From Sphingobacterium sp. ML3W (GTDB taxonomy: Bacteria; Bacteroidota; Bacteroidia; Sphingobacteriales; Sphingobacteriaceae): 64,000 nt of DNA. Shown in pieces: positions 1 through 8,740 of this stretch. The stretch is taken from assembly GCF_000747525.1 (NCBI RefSeq), contig NZ_CP009278.1, forward strand, positions 4,216,001 through 4,280,000, written 5' to 3'. Both the position numbers and the translations under genes were made by a program. The notes beneath the pieces were generated by a model. The model searched no databases and was not told the DNA's origin. It saw only the letters and a program-made list of their open reading frames with translations. The number at the start of each line of letters is the position of its first letter. The stretch's first letter is position 1.

Positions 1-840
1 AACAATTGGTATTTTTTTCAAAAATGCAGGTATCATCGTTGGCGGATAAATTACCTTTGCACCGAAGTAAGACAATTCCATAGCCTCCGTATAGGAAAGA
101 ACCGGCAATGAGAACGCTTTTTTAACAATACGAGGATCCGCTGTCAACATACCGTTTACATCAGTCCATATTTCGATAGCAGAGGCATTCAGGACAGACC
201 CAAAAATAGCTGCTGTATAATCCGAGCCTCCTCTACCTAAGGTGGTAATACGACCTTTTTCATTTGACGCAATAAATCCAGTAACGAATAACAGCTGATC
301 ACTATTTGTTAAATACAAAGAATTAATAAGTTGCTCTGTCAGAACATCATTGACATGAGCATGTCCAAACTGTGAATCTGTTTTAATATAATGTGAAGCA
401 TCTACGAACATAGAGGTCTGTATATGTTGCTCCGAAATTTTTGAAATCATAAAAGCAGAGCAACGTTCACCATAACTCACGATTAAATCCTTGCTTTGTT
501 CACTCAATTCTCTCAATGCAAAGATTCCTTGTAACAATTCTTCTATTTCATTAAAGAATAGCTTCAACTTTGTGAACACCGGATTCTGATATTTAACCGT
601 GATTAATGCTTTAATCACGTCGAAATGCTTGACCTCAATTAATGAGAGTTCCTCATGAAATGACTTTCCTTCGGAGGCATCCACAGCCATTTTTGTAAGT
701 AAGTTGGTCACACCAGACATAGCAGATAAAACAACCAATGGCTGCTCTCCTGAATCGTACGATTTCTTAACGATATCAAGTACTGCTTTGATACTTTCCG
801 CAGACCCTACCGACGTTCCTCCAAATTTTAAAATTTTCAT
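1..840 (-). CDS. thrA: Aspartokinase, N-terminal part (probably bifunctional ThrA), cut by window edge
   Basis: Phosphorylates aspartate, the first step towards threonine, methionine and lysine. The visible 280 residues open with KFGGTSVG (residues 5-12), the aspartokinase signature, followed by SYGER (122-126), TLGRGGSDYTA (200-210) and TADPR (233-237), all typical of the amino-acid kinase fold. The frame is still open at base 1, so ACT domains and any homoserine dehydrogenase part lie outside. Calling it thrA rather than a stand-alone lysC is inference from the Thr/Ile-rich leader peptide and terminator directly upstream, the usual design for a threonine operon. No Shine-Dalgarno sequence precedes the ATG. 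Aspartokinase identity is certain; the bifunctional form is likely but unseen. Confidence 0.93.
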   Translation of the reverse strand, partial: MKILKFGGTSVGSAESIKAVLDIVKKSYDSGEQPLVVLSAMSGVTNLLTKMAVDASEGKSFHEELSLIEVKHFDVIKALITVKYQNPVFTKLKLFFNEIEELLQGIFALRELSEQSKDLIVSYGERCSAFMISKISEQHIQTSMFVDASHYIKTDSQFGHAHVNDVLTEQLINSLYLTNSDQLLFVTGFIASNEKGRITTLGRGGSDYTAAIFGSVLNASAIEIWTDVNGMLTADPRIVKKAFSLPVLSYTEAMELSYFGAKVIYPPTMIPAFLKKIPIV

Positions 841-882
841 AATTATAATTACTGTTTAGTTTTTGTTTTTATTTTTATGCAT

Positions 883-918
883 AAAAAAAACGCCTTCACT
901 CAGAGAGGAAGGCGTTTT
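883..918 (-). terminator. Attenuator terminator hairpin between leader peptide and thrA
   Basis: Bases 887-897 and 908-918 form a perfect 11-bp stem with a 10-base loop. On the minus strand it is followed by an unbroken T run (890-883), so it has full intrinsic-terminator form. It lies between the stop of the Thr/Ile leader peptide (953) and the thrA start (840), where a ribosome-controlled attenuator would sit. Its action as an attenuator is inferred. Confidence 0.85.
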
Positions 919-952
919 CGAAATATCTTGTCTACATTTCTATACAACGAAA

Positions 953-1018
953 CTACCTCCTCCTAAGTTTTATCCCGGTGGTAATAATAATCGATGTAAT
1001 AATTGTAGTATTTTTCAT
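953..1018 (-). CDS. thrL: Threonine-operon leader peptide (21 codons)
   Basis: A short frame starting ATG at 1018 and ending TAG at 953 encodes MKNTTIITSIIITTGI followed by a basic tail. Five of 21 residues are Thr and six are Ile, including ACC-ACC and ATT-ATT-ATT runs. This is the composition expected where ribosome stalling for charged tRNA-Thr or tRNA-Ile controls termination, as in the enterobacterial thr leader. A full intrinsic terminator follows 35 bases after the stop, then the aspartokinase gene. The peptide and terminator are seen directly; the regulatory role is inference from this arrangement. Confidence 0.8.
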   Translation of the reverse strand: MKNTTIITSIIITTGIKLRRR

Positions 1019-1038
1019 TATTCTTTGCTTTACTTCCG

Positions 1039-1071
1039 TAAATATAATACAATATTTAACAAGTATCAAAA
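1039..1071 (-). promoter_or_regulatory. Probable thr operon promoter
   Basis: On the minus strand TTTTG (1071-1067) is followed after 20 bases by TATATTTA (1046-1039). This fits the Bacteroidota -33/-7 consensus (TTTG, 19-21 bases, TAnnTTTG) with one mismatch. Transcription would start around 1033-1035, giving about 16 bases before the leader-peptide ATG at 1018. Confidence 0.6.
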
Positions 1072-1259
1072 CAAAATAATGTTTTATTTGACATTTATTA
1101 ATAAAAGTGCCCTTTGGGTATCAATTACACATTTTCAAGTTCCTAAACTTAAAATATTTTTGTAACTTAAAATTGACAGCATATTTTTAATCAATAAATT
1201 GCATTTCAATAAATAAAGTGTTAAAAACGTTAAAAGTTCGTTAAATACTTGTTACCTTT

Positions 1260-1291
1260 TTTGCAAAGTAAGATGAGTTGTATTATATTCG
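1260..1291 (+). promoter_or_regulatory. Probable promoter of the NlpC/P60 gene
   Basis: TTTG (1260-1263) is followed after exactly 20 bases by TATATTCG (1284-1291), one mismatch from TAnnTTTG. Start of transcription would be near 1296, giving a 5' leader of about 75 bases. The rest of 1072-1370 holds no other recognisable feature. Confidence 0.55.
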
Positions 1292-1370
1292 CAACAGTGA
1301 TGTCCAAAATAGTTGACATCCCATCAATAAAAGTAAAGAATAAGTTAAAGTTGTACATAAAAGCGATTTA

Positions 1371-1955
1371 ATGAAAACAAAGAAAATATTAGCTTCAATG
1401 CTATTTATAGGCTTATGTCTAGTGTCGCAGGCACAATCAACGAAAACCCAATCTAAACCGGAATCTGACCCGGACAATCTCGCCAAAGAATACTTCTCAC
1501 AAATCATGGGAGTTGCAGTATCAGCAACTACAAATACAAAATTATATCAATTTGTTTACGAATGGTTAGGAACTCCTTATCGCTTAGGTGGTGACTCAAA
1601 AAGAGGTATTGATTGTTCGAAATTCTCTTTAGAATTATACGACAAAGTATTTAATACGACGTTGGGTTATAATAGCCGTAATCAATATTCACAAATTAAG
1701 ACTGTTAAAAAAGATGAATTAAAAGCAGGTGATTTGGTATTTTTCAAGATTAGAAGTAAAAGTATTACACATGTTGGAGTTTATATCGGAGATAACAAAT
1801 TCGCTCATGCTTCTTCAAGTAAAGGCGTTATGATCAGCAATTTAGGAGAAGCCTATTGGAGACGTTATTATTATGACGGAGGTAGACTTCCTGATGATAA
1901 CAAATCACTTACAGCCGATATATTAAATGCTGAAAATTCAGAGAAATTCAATTAA
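1371..1955 (+). CDS. Secreted NlpC/P60 family peptidoglycan peptidase
   Basis: Likely cleaves peptide stems of cell-wall muropeptides in the periplasm. The 194-residue protein has an N-terminal signal peptide ending in SQAQ (about residue 22), a short linker, then an NlpC/P60 domain at about 60-175. WLGTPYRLGG leads into the catalytic Cys82 in GIDCSKF, and His134 (THVGVYIG) and His146 (FAHASS) complete the usual triad. The family motif is normally DCSGF; Lys replaces Gly here. It is a single-gene unit between its own promoter and a strong terminator. Family assignment is firm; exact bond specificity cannot be read from the sequence. Confidence 0.9.
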   Translation: MKTKKILASMLFIGLCLVSQAQSTKTQSKPESDPDNLAKEYFSQIMGVAVSATTNTKLYQFVYEWLGTPYRLGGDSKRGIDCSKFSLELYDKVFNTTLGYNSRNQYSQIKTVKKDELKAGDLVFFKIRSKSITHVGVYIGDNKFAHASSSKGVMISNLGEAYWRRYYYDGGRLPDDNKSLTADILNAENSEKFN

Positions 1956-1979
1956 AATTGAATTTTATCAAGATAAGAT

Positions 1980-2015
1980 AATGTCCGAATGTTCATGCAT
2001 TCGGACATTTTTTTT
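1980..2015 (+). terminator. Intrinsic terminator after the NlpC/P60 gene
   Basis: A perfect 12-bp stem (1980-1991 with 1998-2009) and six-base loop are followed by a run of T (2008-2015). It sits 25 bases after the stop codon. Confidence 0.88.
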
Positions 2016-2059
2016 GCAAAGATTTTAGTACTTTTACCGTAAATAAATTTATTACCATT

Positions 2060-2572
2060 ATGTCGTCAAAGAAAACGCTCATATTAGATAAAGAACAAAT
2101 AAAGCAAAAATCAATACGCATAGCCTATCAGATTTTAGAAGATAATTTTGAAGAAGATACATTAGTATTGGTTGGCATAGCTGATAGAGGATATGTTTTT
2201 GCACAACGCTTACAGAAGATATTGGCAGAAATATCAGATAAAAATATTGAGCTTTTAAAAGTAACGATGAACAAAACCAGTCGCTCCTTAAAGGCGGAGA
2301 CAGACTATCCTATTGAAACTGTAAAAAATAAAACGTTAATATTAGTGGACGACGTATTAAATAGCGGAAGAACACTAGCCTATGGTCTAGGAGTATTTTT
2401 AAACGTCCCTATTAAAAAAATGAGAACAGCTGTACTTATTGATAGAAGCCACCCGAAATTTCCAATCGTAAGCGATTATTATGGGTTAAAGCTATCTACT
2501 ATACTAAAAGAGCATGTAGAGGTTAACCTTGAAGGATTCGAAGCAGAGGATGATGCTGCCTGGTTAGTTTAG
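2060..2572 (+). CDS. PyrR-like phosphoribosyltransferase
   Basis: A type I phosphoribosyltransferase of 170 residues. The PRPP-binding loop reads LILVDDVLNSGRT (about residues 93-105), and the later RTAVLIDRSHPKFPI followed by YYGLKL matches the PyrR/uracil phosphoribosyltransferase subgroup. PyrR proteins either convert uracil plus PRPP to UMP or bind pyr mRNA to control pyrimidine synthesis. No pyr genes are nearby, so an RNA-binding role is not supported here and the substrate is open. It is a monocistronic unit between two hairpin terminators. Confidence 0.82.
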   Translation: MSSKKTLILDKEQIKQKSIRIAYQILEDNFEEDTLVLVGIADRGYVFAQRLQKILAEISDKNIELLKVTMNKTSRSLKAETDYPIETVKNKTLILVDDVLNSGRTLAYGLGVFLNVPIKKMRTAVLIDRSHPKFPIVSDYYGLKLSTILKEHVEVNLEGFEAEDDAAWLV

Positions 2573-2588
2573 TGACTATGCTATCATA

Positions 2589-2643
2589 TATAAAAGGCAA
2601 GCGTCCAGCTATTATTTATATAGCTGGACGCTTGCCTTTTATA
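2589..2643. terminator. Two-way terminator between pyrR-like gene and mltD
   Basis: A perfect 23-bp inverted repeat (2589-2611 with 2621-2643), loop of nine bases, with A/T runs on both flanks. It lies between convergent genes and can stop transcription from either side. Confidence 0.85.
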
Positions 2644-2656
2644 GAGTCTTTTATAG

Positions 2657-4120
2657 TTAACCTTTATTAATCTTCAATTTCATACCAGGTTTCAATCTCG
2701 AATGCGACAAATTATTATCAGCTTTCAATTTTAATAATGAAATTCCCTTATTACTTGCAATACCAGAAAGCGTATCCCCCTTTTTCACTGTATATACCGA
2801 AAAATTTGATTTCTTTGCTGAAGAAGCATTTGTTTTTTGAGCCAACCTATTGTTTACACCACCGCTTTTGACGAGCAATGAAGAACCTACTCTAACATTT
2901 GAATTTTTTAGATTATTCCAAGCTTTAAGGTTTTGAACACTAACATTATATTTTTTTGCAATAAAAGCTAGATTCTCACCCTTTCTCACTTGATGTTTTT
3001 TAGCGGCGCTAAGCTGGCCACTAACGCGAATATCATCATTAGCTGTTTCAACGACTTGAATAGGTTTTTCTACGGCTGTATTTAAAGCGAGATAAAGCTG
3101 CTCCCTGTTGATATCTTCGATTAATTCTGGAATAATTAAGCGCCGATGAGATTCATCTGAACCATTGACGATACCTTTTTTATAGGCAGGATTTAATAAT
3201 TTCAAACTTTCTTCTGAAACATCAATTGCTTTAGCCACTTCTGATATTGAAACAAACTTATCAATTTCTAAAACTTGCGTATTTAATGCCAGATCACTCT
3301 CTTTTGCTTCTATTCCATTATCTTGTGCATATCCTAATGTATAAGTCATTGCGATATAAGCTGGAATATAATTTCTAGTTTCTTTAGGTAAAAAAGGTGC
3401 AACTTCCCAAAATGAAGGTTGAATTTTCCCAGATCTTAAAATGGCACGCTTAACCCCACCTTTTCCACAATTATAGGAGGCAATCGCTAATAACCAATCT
3501 CCAAATTCAGCGTAAGCTTCTTTCATATATTTAGCAGCAGCATAACTAGAAGCTATAGGATCTTTACGCTCATCAACGTAATTATCCATCGTTAAGTCAT
3601 ACATCTTTGCTGTTCCATACATGAACTGCCATGGTCCTGTAGCCCCTACCCTTGACACATCATGCGGATTTAAAGCCGATTCAATGATTGAAAGATATTT
3701 TATCTCTTTAGGTACACCTACCTCGGATAGGATACGTTCATAAAGCGGAAAATAATACTGCGCCAAACCTAACATACGAGACATGTGCCCCGCATAATTT
3801 TTAGAACTGTAAAGGTCTATATATTTACGAACATACTGGTTATAGTCTAACGGTACTTCGCGTGCTAAGGCATTCAATTTTCTAACAACATGGACATCAT
3901 CGATATCAAAGACTACTCCCTCGACATCCTGTTCACCAGCGTTCACGAATTTAATACTATCAAGCTGTTGTAAAATAGCCGCCTTCTCACGATCAAGACT
4001 CGCTAAAATAATCGCTTGTGTAGAATTCCTCATCTCATCAATAGAGCTTTCTTGTGCAAACAAACAAAAAGTACTGAGTGCAAAACTTATTGCTAATAGA
4101 GTCTTCTTTCTTTCAATCAT
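2657..4120 (-). CDS. mltD: MltD-type membrane-bound lytic murein transglycosylase with two LysM domains
   Basis: Cleaves the glycan strands of peptidoglycan to 1,6-anhydro muropeptides. The 487-residue protein has a signal peptide (cleaved near FAQ, residue 23) and a transglycosylase SLT domain at about 120-260 with catalytic Glu147 in SIIESALNP, the GATGPWQFM motif (159-167) and ASYNCG (214-219). Two LysM peptidoglycan-binding domains follow, at about 374-418 (VRKGENLAFIA) and 441-487 (VKKGDTLSGIA). E. coli MltD is a lipoprotein; no lipobox Cys is evident here. It is first of a leftward group of envelope genes. Confidence 0.92.
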   Translation of the reverse strand: MIERKKTLLAISFALSTFCLFAQESSIDEMRNSTQAIILASLDREKAAILQQLDSIKFVNAGEQDVEGVVFDIDDVHVVRKLNALAREVPLDYNQYVRKYIDLYSSKNYAGHMSRMLGLAQYYFPLYERILSEVGVPKEIKYLSIIESALNPHDVSRVGATGPWQFMYGTAKMYDLTMDNYVDERKDPIASSYAAAKYMKEAYAEFGDWLLAIASYNCGKGGVKRAILRSGKIQPSFWEVAPFLPKETRNYIPAYIAMTYTLGYAQDNGIEAKESDLALNTQVLEIDKFVSISEVAKAIDVSEESLKLLNPAYKKGIVNGSDESHRRLIIPELIEDINREQLYLALNTAVEKPIQVVETANDDIRVSGQLSAAKKHQVRKGENLAFIAKKYNVSVQNLKAWNNLKNSNVRVGSSLLVKSGGVNNRLAQKTNASSAKKSNFSVYTVKKGDTLSGIASNKGISLLKLKADNNLSHSRLKPGMKLKINKG

Positions 4121-4273
4121 CTTTTTTAATTATGGTTGACAAATAGACCTAAAAAATATAGGTCTAGATCATGTATGTTACAAGAACATAACTTTTTACA
4201 ATATTGGGAATTGTAGAAAATGAAATAAGATTTTACTGCTCGTAAAATCTTATTTCTAAAATAACAATTGAGA

Positions 4274-4474
4274 CTATTTATTCTCCGTTGTTTTTTCTTT
4301 AGTATCCTCTGTAGAATCCTCTTTCTGTCCGTCTTTGAATTCTTTTACACCTTTACCTAATCCACGCATCAATTCAGGAATTTTTTTACCGCCAAATAAT
4401 AATAATAATATTACAACGATTATAATTAATTCCTGACCTCCAATACCCATTATTAATAACCCTGATGTCAACAT
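4274..4474 (-). CDS. tatA: Sec-independent translocase subunit TatA
   Basis: Forms the pore component of the twin-arginine system that exports folded proteins. The 66 residues comprise a hydrophobic helix (IIIVVILLLLFGG), then the amphipathic helix starting KKIPELMRGLGKGVKEF, then an acidic and lysine-rich tail. FGGKKIPEL is the TatA/B hinge signature. A second ATG at residue 9 (4450) is equally plausible as start, since TatA usually has only a few residues before its membrane helix. No tatC is present in the window. Confidence 0.92.
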   Translation of the reverse strand: MLTSGLLIMGIGGQELIIIVVILLLLFGGKKIPELMRGLGKGVKEFKDGQKEDSTEDTKEKTTENK

Positions 4475-4568
4475 AACTTATAATTTACTGTTTTTCAATA
4501 TTCATTTAAGTATATACACTTATACCTTAATAACAAATGTACATAATAATTTTTATTTCTATATTTTT

Positions 4569-5864
4569 TTAATTCGCTAACCATGATTGCGGATTCATCG
4601 GAATTTGTCCTTGCCAAATCTGAAAATCCAACACCGGTGCATCCAAATCTGGATCATTTGCAACGGTTCCGATTGCTTGTCCTGCCGAAACTTTCTGTCC
4701 TTTAGATACATTAAAACTAGCTAAATTACTATAAACCGAGAAGAATTCACCGTGAGAAATAATAATTACTTTAAGACCGTTAAGCGTCAATGTACTGGTA
4801 ACAGTTCCTGAAAACACGGCTTTCACACCAGCTCCACTACTTGTCTGCAATTTTAATGATTCGTGACTCACAGAAACATTCCGCCCCGTTTTATCGGTAC
4901 CAAAACTTTGTAATATTTTCGCATTCGATACTGGCCATGGTAATCGTCCACGATTTGATCTAAAGTCTGCAGAAAGACGTGCAGCTTCTGGTGTAGCACG
5001 CAATACTTCAGAATCTGATTTTCTTGCAGTAGACTTAGTTGCTTCCTTAGGCGCCTCTTTCGTATCATTTTTCTTAGCACTTCGTGCTGCAGCAGCTTCC
5101 GCTGCTCTACGTGCCGCTTCTTGCCTTCTTCGTTCAGCCTCAATCTCTCGCTTAATAATCGCTTGAATAGCCGACCTCAACTTACGTTCTTCTTTTTGTT
5201 TTTGCGTAATATCACTTTTCACACCTTTTTCGGTCGTTATTAAAGAACTGAGTTCTTTAGAGAAAACTGCACGTTGCTCTGCAATCGTTTTTTTCTCTTG
5301 TTCTTGTTCATTTAATAATTGCTTATGTTTATTACGGTCAGCTTGTAATTGTGCTATTTTTTGTTCTATTTGTTTTTTAGTCCCCTCTATTTCACTTGCC
5401 TTTAATTTCCGAGAATCATTGAATTGTTGTAAATATTTCACTCGACGGAATCCTTGATTAAAATCTTTTGAAGCAAAAATAAACATGAGCTTATTATAAG
5501 CATTACGATTACGGAAGGCAAACATGACCATCTTTTCATAATCGTTACGCATTTTCTCCAATTCAGCTTTTAATTTATCAACAGCATTTGTGTTGGCATT
5601 AATCTGGCGATTAATTAAACTTAGTTCCGTGCTAATCGTTGATATTTTCTCTTGCCTCAAATTAATTTGACTACTCAACGCACTTACCTGCTTTTGAGTC
5701 AATAATTTCTCAGTTGTCGTTTCTTTTAGCGTTTTTTGCAACTCCGCGATTTCACGATTTATTTTCTCCCGTTTTTTCTCAAGCTCAGCTCTAGTTTGCG
5801 AAAAACCGACCCCCAGCATCAAAAAAAACGCAATTATACTTAGTGTTGTTCTTTTAAAATTCAT
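4569..5864 (-). CDS. EnvC-like murein hydrolase activator (coiled coil plus degenerate LytM/M23 domain)
   Basis: Likely acts in the periplasm in daughter-cell separation by activating an amidase. The 431 residues show a signal peptide (to about residue 22), long coiled coils (about 23-260) rich in Glu, Lys and Gln, a basic/Ala-rich linker, and a C-terminal LytM domain (about 310-430). The M23 zinc ligands are lost: the H-x(n)-D motif is replaced by VSHESLKLQ, and the final HxH region reads LDFQIW. Loss of zinc ligands is characteristic of EnvC/NlpD activators rather than peptidases. It lies third in a leftward set after the TPR and DUF4292 genes. Confidence 0.87.
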   Translation of the reverse strand: MNFKRTTLSIIAFFLMLGVGFSQTRAELEKKREKINREIAELQKTLKETTTEKLLTQKQVSALSSQINLRQEKISTISTELSLINRQINANTNAVDKLKAELEKMRNDYEKMVMFAFRNRNAYNKLMFIFASKDFNQGFRRVKYLQQFNDSRKLKASEIEGTKKQIEQKIAQLQADRNKHKQLLNEQEQEKKTIAEQRAVFSKELSSLITTEKGVKSDITQKQKEERKLRSAIQAIIKREIEAERRRQEAARRAAEAAAARSAKKNDTKEAPKEATKSTARKSDSEVLRATPEAARLSADFRSNRGRLPWPVSNAKILQSFGTDKTGRNVSVSHESLKLQTSSGAGVKAVFSGTVTSTLTLNGLKVIIISHGEFFSVYSNLASFNVSKGQKVSAGQAIGTVANDPDLDAPVLDFQIWQGQIPMNPQSWLAN

Positions 5865-5968
5865 CTATAGTAATCTTTTACTAGCAGTTGATTCTGAATT
5901 TAATATGATTCGATTAAAAATAGTCTCAAATGCGAAAGTAATAAATCTTAAGGATTATCGTACAAATA

Positions 5969-6760
5969 TTACTTAATTACTTTGTATTTGTTAGATATGG
6001 CAAATGGCATATCAACCGCTTCATTAAACGAAACCCTACTGTAATTAAAATTCGCCATAATACGCATATCACCTCCCAAAATTAATAACTCAAGCCCCAT
6101 TGGAAACAACATACCTGCATGATTAGCATAATCAGCATAACTAGCTTCCAATTTTTGTCCTTTACTCGTTTGTTCCAAACGAAATGAATCCAACCTATTT
6201 TGTTGATTGACCAAGTATAGATAAGATAGCTCATTCTTCTTACCACTTAACTGAATTGGCAAACTTACTTGATCAAGTACAAAGTTGGTCGTACTTAATA
6301 AATTGCTTGAAAAATTGGCCAAAAACAAATCTTGAACATTAGCAAAAGTCAAATCGTTACTAGCATATTGGTACAAATAACTGAATGGCTTAGCAATGTA
6401 TTCACCCTGAAATTTATTCAGGATCTGAATACTATCTGGTGTAATCAAAACTCGACCGATTTCAATACCCAATAAAGCTGTAATAGATATCCAAATTCGC
6501 TTATCTTTCTCAATTCTAATATTAGCCGTCACATCATACGAAGACTTACCTAAAGTTACTTTGCTCTTAGCTTTTCCAGAGAAAGTTGTAAACTTAAGAT
6601 TTGACAACAAAAATTTTTCAACAATTGCATGCTTTGAATCAGTTTTCTCCAGCACCTCAACCTGTCCTATATTATTTTCTTTTTTTAGTGTTTTTTTCCT
6701 CGTACTACAGGATGCACATATCACGAGCAATAAAATAATAGCGACAGATCTATTCCACAT
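5969..6760 (-). CDS. DUF4292 family lipoprotein
   Basis: A 263-residue predicted lipoprotein: the first 17 residues are a signal peptide and the lipobox CASC ends at Cys18. The body is a beta-rich region of the DUF4292 type, including FTTFSGKAKSKVTLG and phrases such as VRIEKD-like strands leading to WISITALLGIEIGRVLIT. Function is unknown; the fold is suspected to bind lipid or sit at the outer membrane, but that is inference. Its start overlaps the end of the upstream TPR gene by 11 bases, so the two are probably translationally coupled. The EnvC-like gene follows. This TPR-DUF4292-M23 order is familiar in Bacteroidota. Confidence 0.8.
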   Translation of the reverse strand: MWNRSVAIILLLVICASCSTRKKTLKKENNIGQVEVLEKTDSKHAIVEKFLLSNLKFTTFSGKAKSKVTLGKSSYDVTANIRIEKDKRIWISITALLGIEIGRVLITPDSIQILNKFQGEYIAKPFSYLYQYASNDLTFANVQDLFLANFSSNLLSTTNFVLDQVSLPIQLSGKKNELSYLYLVNQQNRLDSFRLEQTSKGQKLEASYADYANHAGMLFPMGLELLILGGDMRIMANFNYSRVSFNEAVDMPFAISNKYKVIK

Positions 6761-8459
6761 AAGCTTTCTTATTTATCTTTTCCTTCAACTTCTCTATGTT
6801 GGTTTCAGAATCGCCTCCTCTATCTAACGCAAGTTTCCATTGCTTCATTGCTTCTGCTGTCTTTTTATTTTTAATCAAAATATCACCATAATGCTCCAAT
6901 AACACTGCAGACACAGAATCCGAATTTTTCATAGCCTTTTCAATCCATAACAATGCATCAGCATATTTTTCTTGTTTAAATAAAACCCAAGCATATGTAT
7001 CCTCTAACGTTGCATCATTCGGTCTTAATTCATTCGCTGTCAAGGCAAACTTGGCTGCATCTTCTAAATCCTGATTTCTTAACGACAAATAATAAGCTAA
7101 ATTGTTCATAGCACCTACATTTGTACTATCGAGATTAATCGCCTCTCTATACGCCACATCCGAAGCAGACTGCATATCAAGTTTATGATAAATATCCCCT
7201 AAACCACTGTAAATATTAGATTGAAAAATTTCATTCTCATTCTGCCCATTATTTAATGCTGCTTCCATCAAGTTACGTGCTAGTTCGTAATTTCCCTTTA
7301 AAGTATATGCAATTGAGCTGAAATATAACAGAACAGGATTATTAGGTATATTGTGCAAGGCTTCGCCACCATGTTGTATTGCTTGATCATATTGTTCCAA
7401 AGCTAGATCAACACTAATTAACATACGCCAAGCATCAATTTGATAAGGATTAATACCTACTGCAATAGAAAATGAAGACTGCGCACCAACCAAATCATTG
7501 CGCATCCAATTCACCTGTCCTTTAGCAACATGACTTTCAGCAACGCGAGGATGAACATCTACCAATGCATTCGCTAGTTCCTGGGTCTGAATCAATGAAA
7601 AGCCACTATTGGGTGTCAATAAGGTTAGAATAATTCTATTCTTTTCTCCAAAATCAATATTCTTTGATAAAAACGCTTGTTTAAGATATTCAAAAGAGAG
7701 CTTACTTTTCCCCGATAAACGATACTCATCGGCTAGATCTAAAAAAAGATAATCATCCTTAGTATTTAGAATCCCTGTATTCAATATACCTATCGATTTT
7801 TTAGGTTCTTTATTACCGCGGTATGCTTGCGCCAATTGGCTATATACTTGTGCTAATGGAGACTTTTGGACCACCCAAGGCTCGAGCAGCGTAATGACAG
7901 ATAAAAAGTCATCCTTAGCTAGTAGCAGGGTCGCACCAATAATATCTAAAGTATCAGTAGGTGTCGATGCTTTTCGAGTATCCTGATATAATGCCAGCGC
8001 TTCATCCTTCTTCTCGCTATTGAACAATAGCATAATCTTTTCCCGTGTCAGAGCTGCTTTATTCACTTGATCCTTTTGCATTAAAATATCCAACGACTGA
8101 ATCGCACTAGTAAGATCACCTTTCCCTTTATTGATATCAATATTGAAACTTAGATATTCATTTTTAGAATCGATTGCTATAGCCTTATTCACTTCTTCCA
8201 AAGCGCGATCAACGTTCCGCATTTGCCCAAACAAAACAGCTTTTGCGAAATAGACATCATCGGCCTTAGGGTAAGCTAATGTAATCGCGTCTAAAGAATC
8301 TAAAGCTTGCTTAAAATCGCCACTCCTTAGAAAAACTTCAATATTTTTCAATTGTGAGGAATAAGGCTTTTCTTGTATGCTGCTTTGCGCAGAGACTGAC
8401 TGTCCAGCAGCAGTTAACATTGTAACTAATAAAGCGTATTTTAAATATTTCTTAAACAT
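6750..8459 (-). CDS. Secreted tetratricopeptide-repeat protein
   Basis: A 569-residue protein with a signal peptide (to about AQS, residue 26) and repeated TPR-type helix pairs through its length, for example DVYFAKAVLFGQMRNVDRAL near residue 70 and NAVGAMNNLAYYLSLRN-like repeats near 450. TPR arrays are protein-interaction scaffolds; no enzyme motif is seen. It leads a leftward unit with the DUF4292 lipoprotein (11-base overlap) and the EnvC-like gene, so a role in envelope assembly or division is plausible but inferred. A 9-bp inverted repeat (8462-8470 with 8516-8524) lies directly upstream of its ATG. Confidence 0.82.
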   Translation of the reverse strand: MFKKYLKYALLVTMLTAAGQSVSAQSSIQEKPYSSQLKNIEVFLRSGDFKQALDSLDAITLAYPKADDVYFAKAVLFGQMRNVDRALEEVNKAIAIDSKNEYLSFNIDINKGKGDLTSAIQSLDILMQKDQVNKAALTREKIMLLFNSEKKDEALALYQDTRKASTPTDTLDIIGATLLLAKDDFLSVITLLEPWVVQKSPLAQVYSQLAQAYRGNKEPKKSIGILNTGILNTKDDYLFLDLADEYRLSGKSKLSFEYLKQAFLSKNIDFGEKNRIILTLLTPNSGFSLIQTQELANALVDVHPRVAESHVAKGQVNWMRNDLVGAQSSFSIAVGINPYQIDAWRMLISVDLALEQYDQAIQHGGEALHNIPNNPVLLYFSSIAYTLKGNYELARNLMEAALNNGQNENEIFQSNIYSGLGDIYHKLDMQSASDVAYREAINLDSTNVGAMNNLAYYLSLRNQDLEDAAKFALTANELRPNDATLEDTYAWVLFKQEKYADALLWIEKAMKNSDSVSAVLLEHYGDILIKNKKTAEAMKQWKLALDRGGDSETNIEKLKEKINKKAYVE

Positions 8460-8646
8460 ATGTTGTCCTTCTCGTTCTGCAATTCATGTGTTAATTATGT
8501 TGCAATATACTAATAAAGGACAACTGTAAATAGCGCTATTGCATTTCAATTGGTTCTTTTTGATAATTATATTTTTCATAGAAAGTTTAATTAAGGTAAT
8601 AATAGCCGTATTCAGAATGAAAGTCCCTAAAATAAAGGAAAATAGA

Positions 8647-8678
8647 TTTTCGGAATTAAAAAATTAAAAGTACCTTTG
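8647..8678 (+). promoter_or_regulatory. Promoter of the rplM-rpsI-rpsB operon
   Basis: TTTTC (8647-8651), a 19-base spacer, then a perfect TACCTTTG (8671-8678) match the Bacteroidota consensus. Transcription should start near 8682-8684, leaving a leader of about 57 bases before rplM. Confidence 0.8.
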
Positions 8679-8679
8679 C

Positions 8680-8740
8680 AGTCCCTTGAGACATAGGGAA
8701 AGAAGTAATAACATTTTATTAATTATTTAATTAAAAGCAA
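8680..8740 (+). promoter_or_regulatory. rplM leader, possible L13 autoregulatory element
   Basis: The short untranslated leader contains a small hairpin with complementary TCCCT (8682-8686) and AGGGA (8695-8699), then AT-rich sequence up to the GTG start. Ribosomal-protein leaders that bind L13 have been proposed in Bacteroidia; whether this fits that model needs a covariance search. The hairpin is seen; regulation is inferred. Confidence 0.35.

Noticed and set aside
863..1165. Plus-strand open frame of 100 codons
   Set aside because: It lies across the thr terminator, leader peptide and promoter on the opposite strand, has no recognisable domain, and its sequence reads as low-complexity translation of AT-rich DNA.
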